A stretch of 6,196 bases of DNA from positions 1 through 6,196 of the forward strand of contig JBBKWQ010000107.1 in NCBI GenBank assembly GCA_037969115.1, given 5' to 3'. A program made the position numbers and the translations under genes. This stretch comes from JBBKWQ01 sp037969115 (GTDB taxonomy: Bacteria > Actinomycetota > Acidimicrobiia > Acidimicrobiales > Ilumatobacteraceae). The notes beneath the pieces were generated by a model, which worked only from the letters and a program-made list of their open reading frames with translations, did not search any database and was not told the origin of the DNA. Shown piece after piece: positions 5,062 through 6,196 of the stretch; within the stretch, counting starts at the first letter, position 1, and every line of letters starts with the position of its first letter.

Positions 5062-6196
5062 ATGAGCGAGCATCCGTTGGATCTGTCGACCCGCCTGATC
5101 GATTCGGGCGATGTCGACACACCGCCGAATCGCGTCACGCAGGAACTCAGCGAACTTGCCGACGGTGTCGCGCTCATCGAATCGTTCAGTCATGTGGTCG
5201 TGGTCGACACTGCTGACGGCCTCGTCACATTCGATGCGAGCGGTGCTCATTCCGGTCCTGCCGTCGTCGACTCGATGCGAGCTTGGAGCGACGATGCGGT
5301 ACACACGCTCGTGTACACCCACGGCCACGCCGACCACGTCGGCGGATCGAGGGTCTTCGCTGCCGACGCCCAACGGCACGATCGTGCCAATCCGCGAGTG
5401 CTCGGACAAGCGCGGGTGATCCCGCGATTCGACCGCTACGAGCAGACCTCCGGCTACAACCAGATCATCAACCTGCGCCAGTTCGGTGGCGCGGCCAAGG
5501 CGGCGAGTCAGAAGAGCGCCCGCGCGTTCCTGCCGCCGGGGACGCTGCGACCCGACGTTACCTACGACGATCACCTCAGCGAACGCATCGGCGACATCGA
5601 CTTCGAGCACCACCACTGCTTGGGCGAGACCGACGACCACACGTGGACGTGGATTCCCCAGCACAGGATGATCACCGCCGGCGACCAGTTCATCTGGAAC
5701 TTCCCGAACTGCGGCAACCCGCAGAAGGTGCAGCGATATCCGCTCGAGTGGGCTGCGTCACTGCGTGCGATGGCGGCTTTGGACGCCGAACTCTTCGTAC
5801 CGGCGCACGGCCTGCCGATTGGCGGGCGTGACCGCATCAAGCACTGCCTCGACACCGTGGCGACCACACTGGAGACGCTGGTCGCTCAGGTCATCGATGC
5901 GATGAATTCCGGCGCCGTGCTCGACGAAATCGTGCAGGACATCTCGGTACCCCCGGAGACCCTGGCATTGCCCTTCCTCCGGCCGCTCTACGACGAACCC
6001 GAGTTCGTCATCCGGAACATCTGGCGGCTCTTCGGTGGTTGGTGGGATGGCAACCCGGCGAGGCTCAAGCCGGCCTCCGACGCGGCGGTCGGCAAGGAGG
6101 TCGCAGCCCTGGCCGGCGGAACGCAACGGCTGATCGAGCGCGCCGTTCAGCTGTCGGGCGAGGGTGATCACCGGCTCGCCTGTCAGGTCATCGAGT
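5062..6196 (+). CDS. MBL-fold alkyl-sulfatase-family hydrolase (3' partial)
   Basis: The first 378 codons of a metallo-beta-lactamase-fold enzyme related to alkyl sulfatases (SdsA1/Yjcs type), which cleave alkyl sulfate esters using two zinc ions. The gene is open to the window end. The zinc motif is THGHADHVGG (86-95), giving His87, His89, Asp91 and His92. Further likely ligands are Glu189 in LGETDDHTW, Asp208 in AGDQF and His249 in PAHG. The Glu189-Asp208 gap of 19 residues equals the SdsA1 Glu280-Glu299 gap as I recall it. The block YDEPEFVIRNIWRLFGGWWDGNP (310-332) is typical of the alkyl-sulfatase dimerisation domain, and the window ends inside that domain. There is no signal peptide, and only 86 residues precede the zinc motif, shorter than in secreted SdsA1, so a cytoplasmic subfamily is likely. 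The start is ATG 5062, with weak GGCGAG 10 bases upstream. In-frame TTG 5041 and GTG 5002 are less likely. It is divergent from the minus-strand operon. The true substrate is unproven. Confidence 0.9.
   Translation, partial: MSEHPLDLSTRLIDSGDVDTPPNRVTQELSELADGVALIESFSHVVVVDTADGLVTFDASGAHSGPAVVDSMRAWSDDAVHTLVYTHGHADHVGGSRVFAADAQRHDRANPRVLGQARVIPRFDRYEQTSGYNQIINLRQFGGAAKAASQKSARAFLPPGTLRPDVTYDDHLSERIGDIDFEHHHCLGETDDHTWTWIPQHRMITAGDQFIWNFPNCGNPQKVQRYPLEWAASLRAMAALDAELFVPAHGLPIGGRDRIKHCLDTVATTLETLVAQVIDAMNSGAVLDEIVQDISVPPETLALPFLRPLYDEPEFVIRNIWRLFGGWWDGNPARLKPASDAAVGKEVAALAGGTQRLIERAVQLSGEGDHRLACQVIE

Noticed and set aside
5005..5664. 219-codon minus-strand frame opposite the MBL-fold gene
   Set aside because: It is antisense to the zinc motif region and has no recognisable domain. 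The plus-strand frame carries the motifs and remains open to the window end.

Overview
The window is high-GC DNA (strong G/C preference at third codon positions) with densely packed, short-gapped genes. Gene content points to a free-living actinobacterium. A PRC/MgtE_N/CBS protein followed by a DUF1003 protein is an actinobacterial pairing, and the style of the small membrane protein and of the dehydrogenase-like protein suggests an Acidimicrobiia (Ilumatobacter-like) genome. That taxonomic call is an inference from the proteins, not proven. I found no rRNA, tRNA, CRISPR array, insertion sequence or phage gene.

Layout. Positions 1-1138 (+) hold the C-terminal part of a DMSO-reductase-family molybdopterin oxidoreductase that begins before the window. 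After a 44-base gap with a candidate leaderless promoter comes a two-gene unit on the + strand: a soluble protein built from PRC-barrel-like, MgtE N-terminal and CBS domains (1183-2436), then a two-helix DUF1003 membrane protein (2433-2963). These two overlap by ATGA. On the minus strand, reading right to left from 4915 to 2918, a three-gene operon encodes a 45-residue membrane miniprotein, an NAD(P)-binding saccharopine-dehydrogenase-like protein and an alpha/beta hydrolase. The junctions overlap or nearly touch. The operon ends tail-to-tail inside the DUF1003 gene, with 46 bp of shared coding sequence. A 146-bp divergent promoter region (4916-5061) separates the operon from the last gene (5062 to the window end, +). 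That gene encodes an MBL-fold alkyl-sulfatase-family hydrolase and is cut by the window edge.

How the genes may work together. The MgtE_N/CBS protein and the DUF1003 protein are translationally coupled and probably act together at the membrane, perhaps in Mg2+ or nucleotide sensing. No MgtE channel domain is present. The minus-strand operon and the divergent alkyl-sulfatase-like gene share one control region and all look like small-molecule catabolic enzymes (hydrolase, dehydrogenase-like, sulfatase-like). A joint role in breaking down an alkyl or lipid-like compound is possible but is inference only. Nothing here is clearly a defence or mobile system. The most novel-looking items are the split MgtE_N/DUF1003 module and the uncharacterised three-gene operon with its miniprotein.
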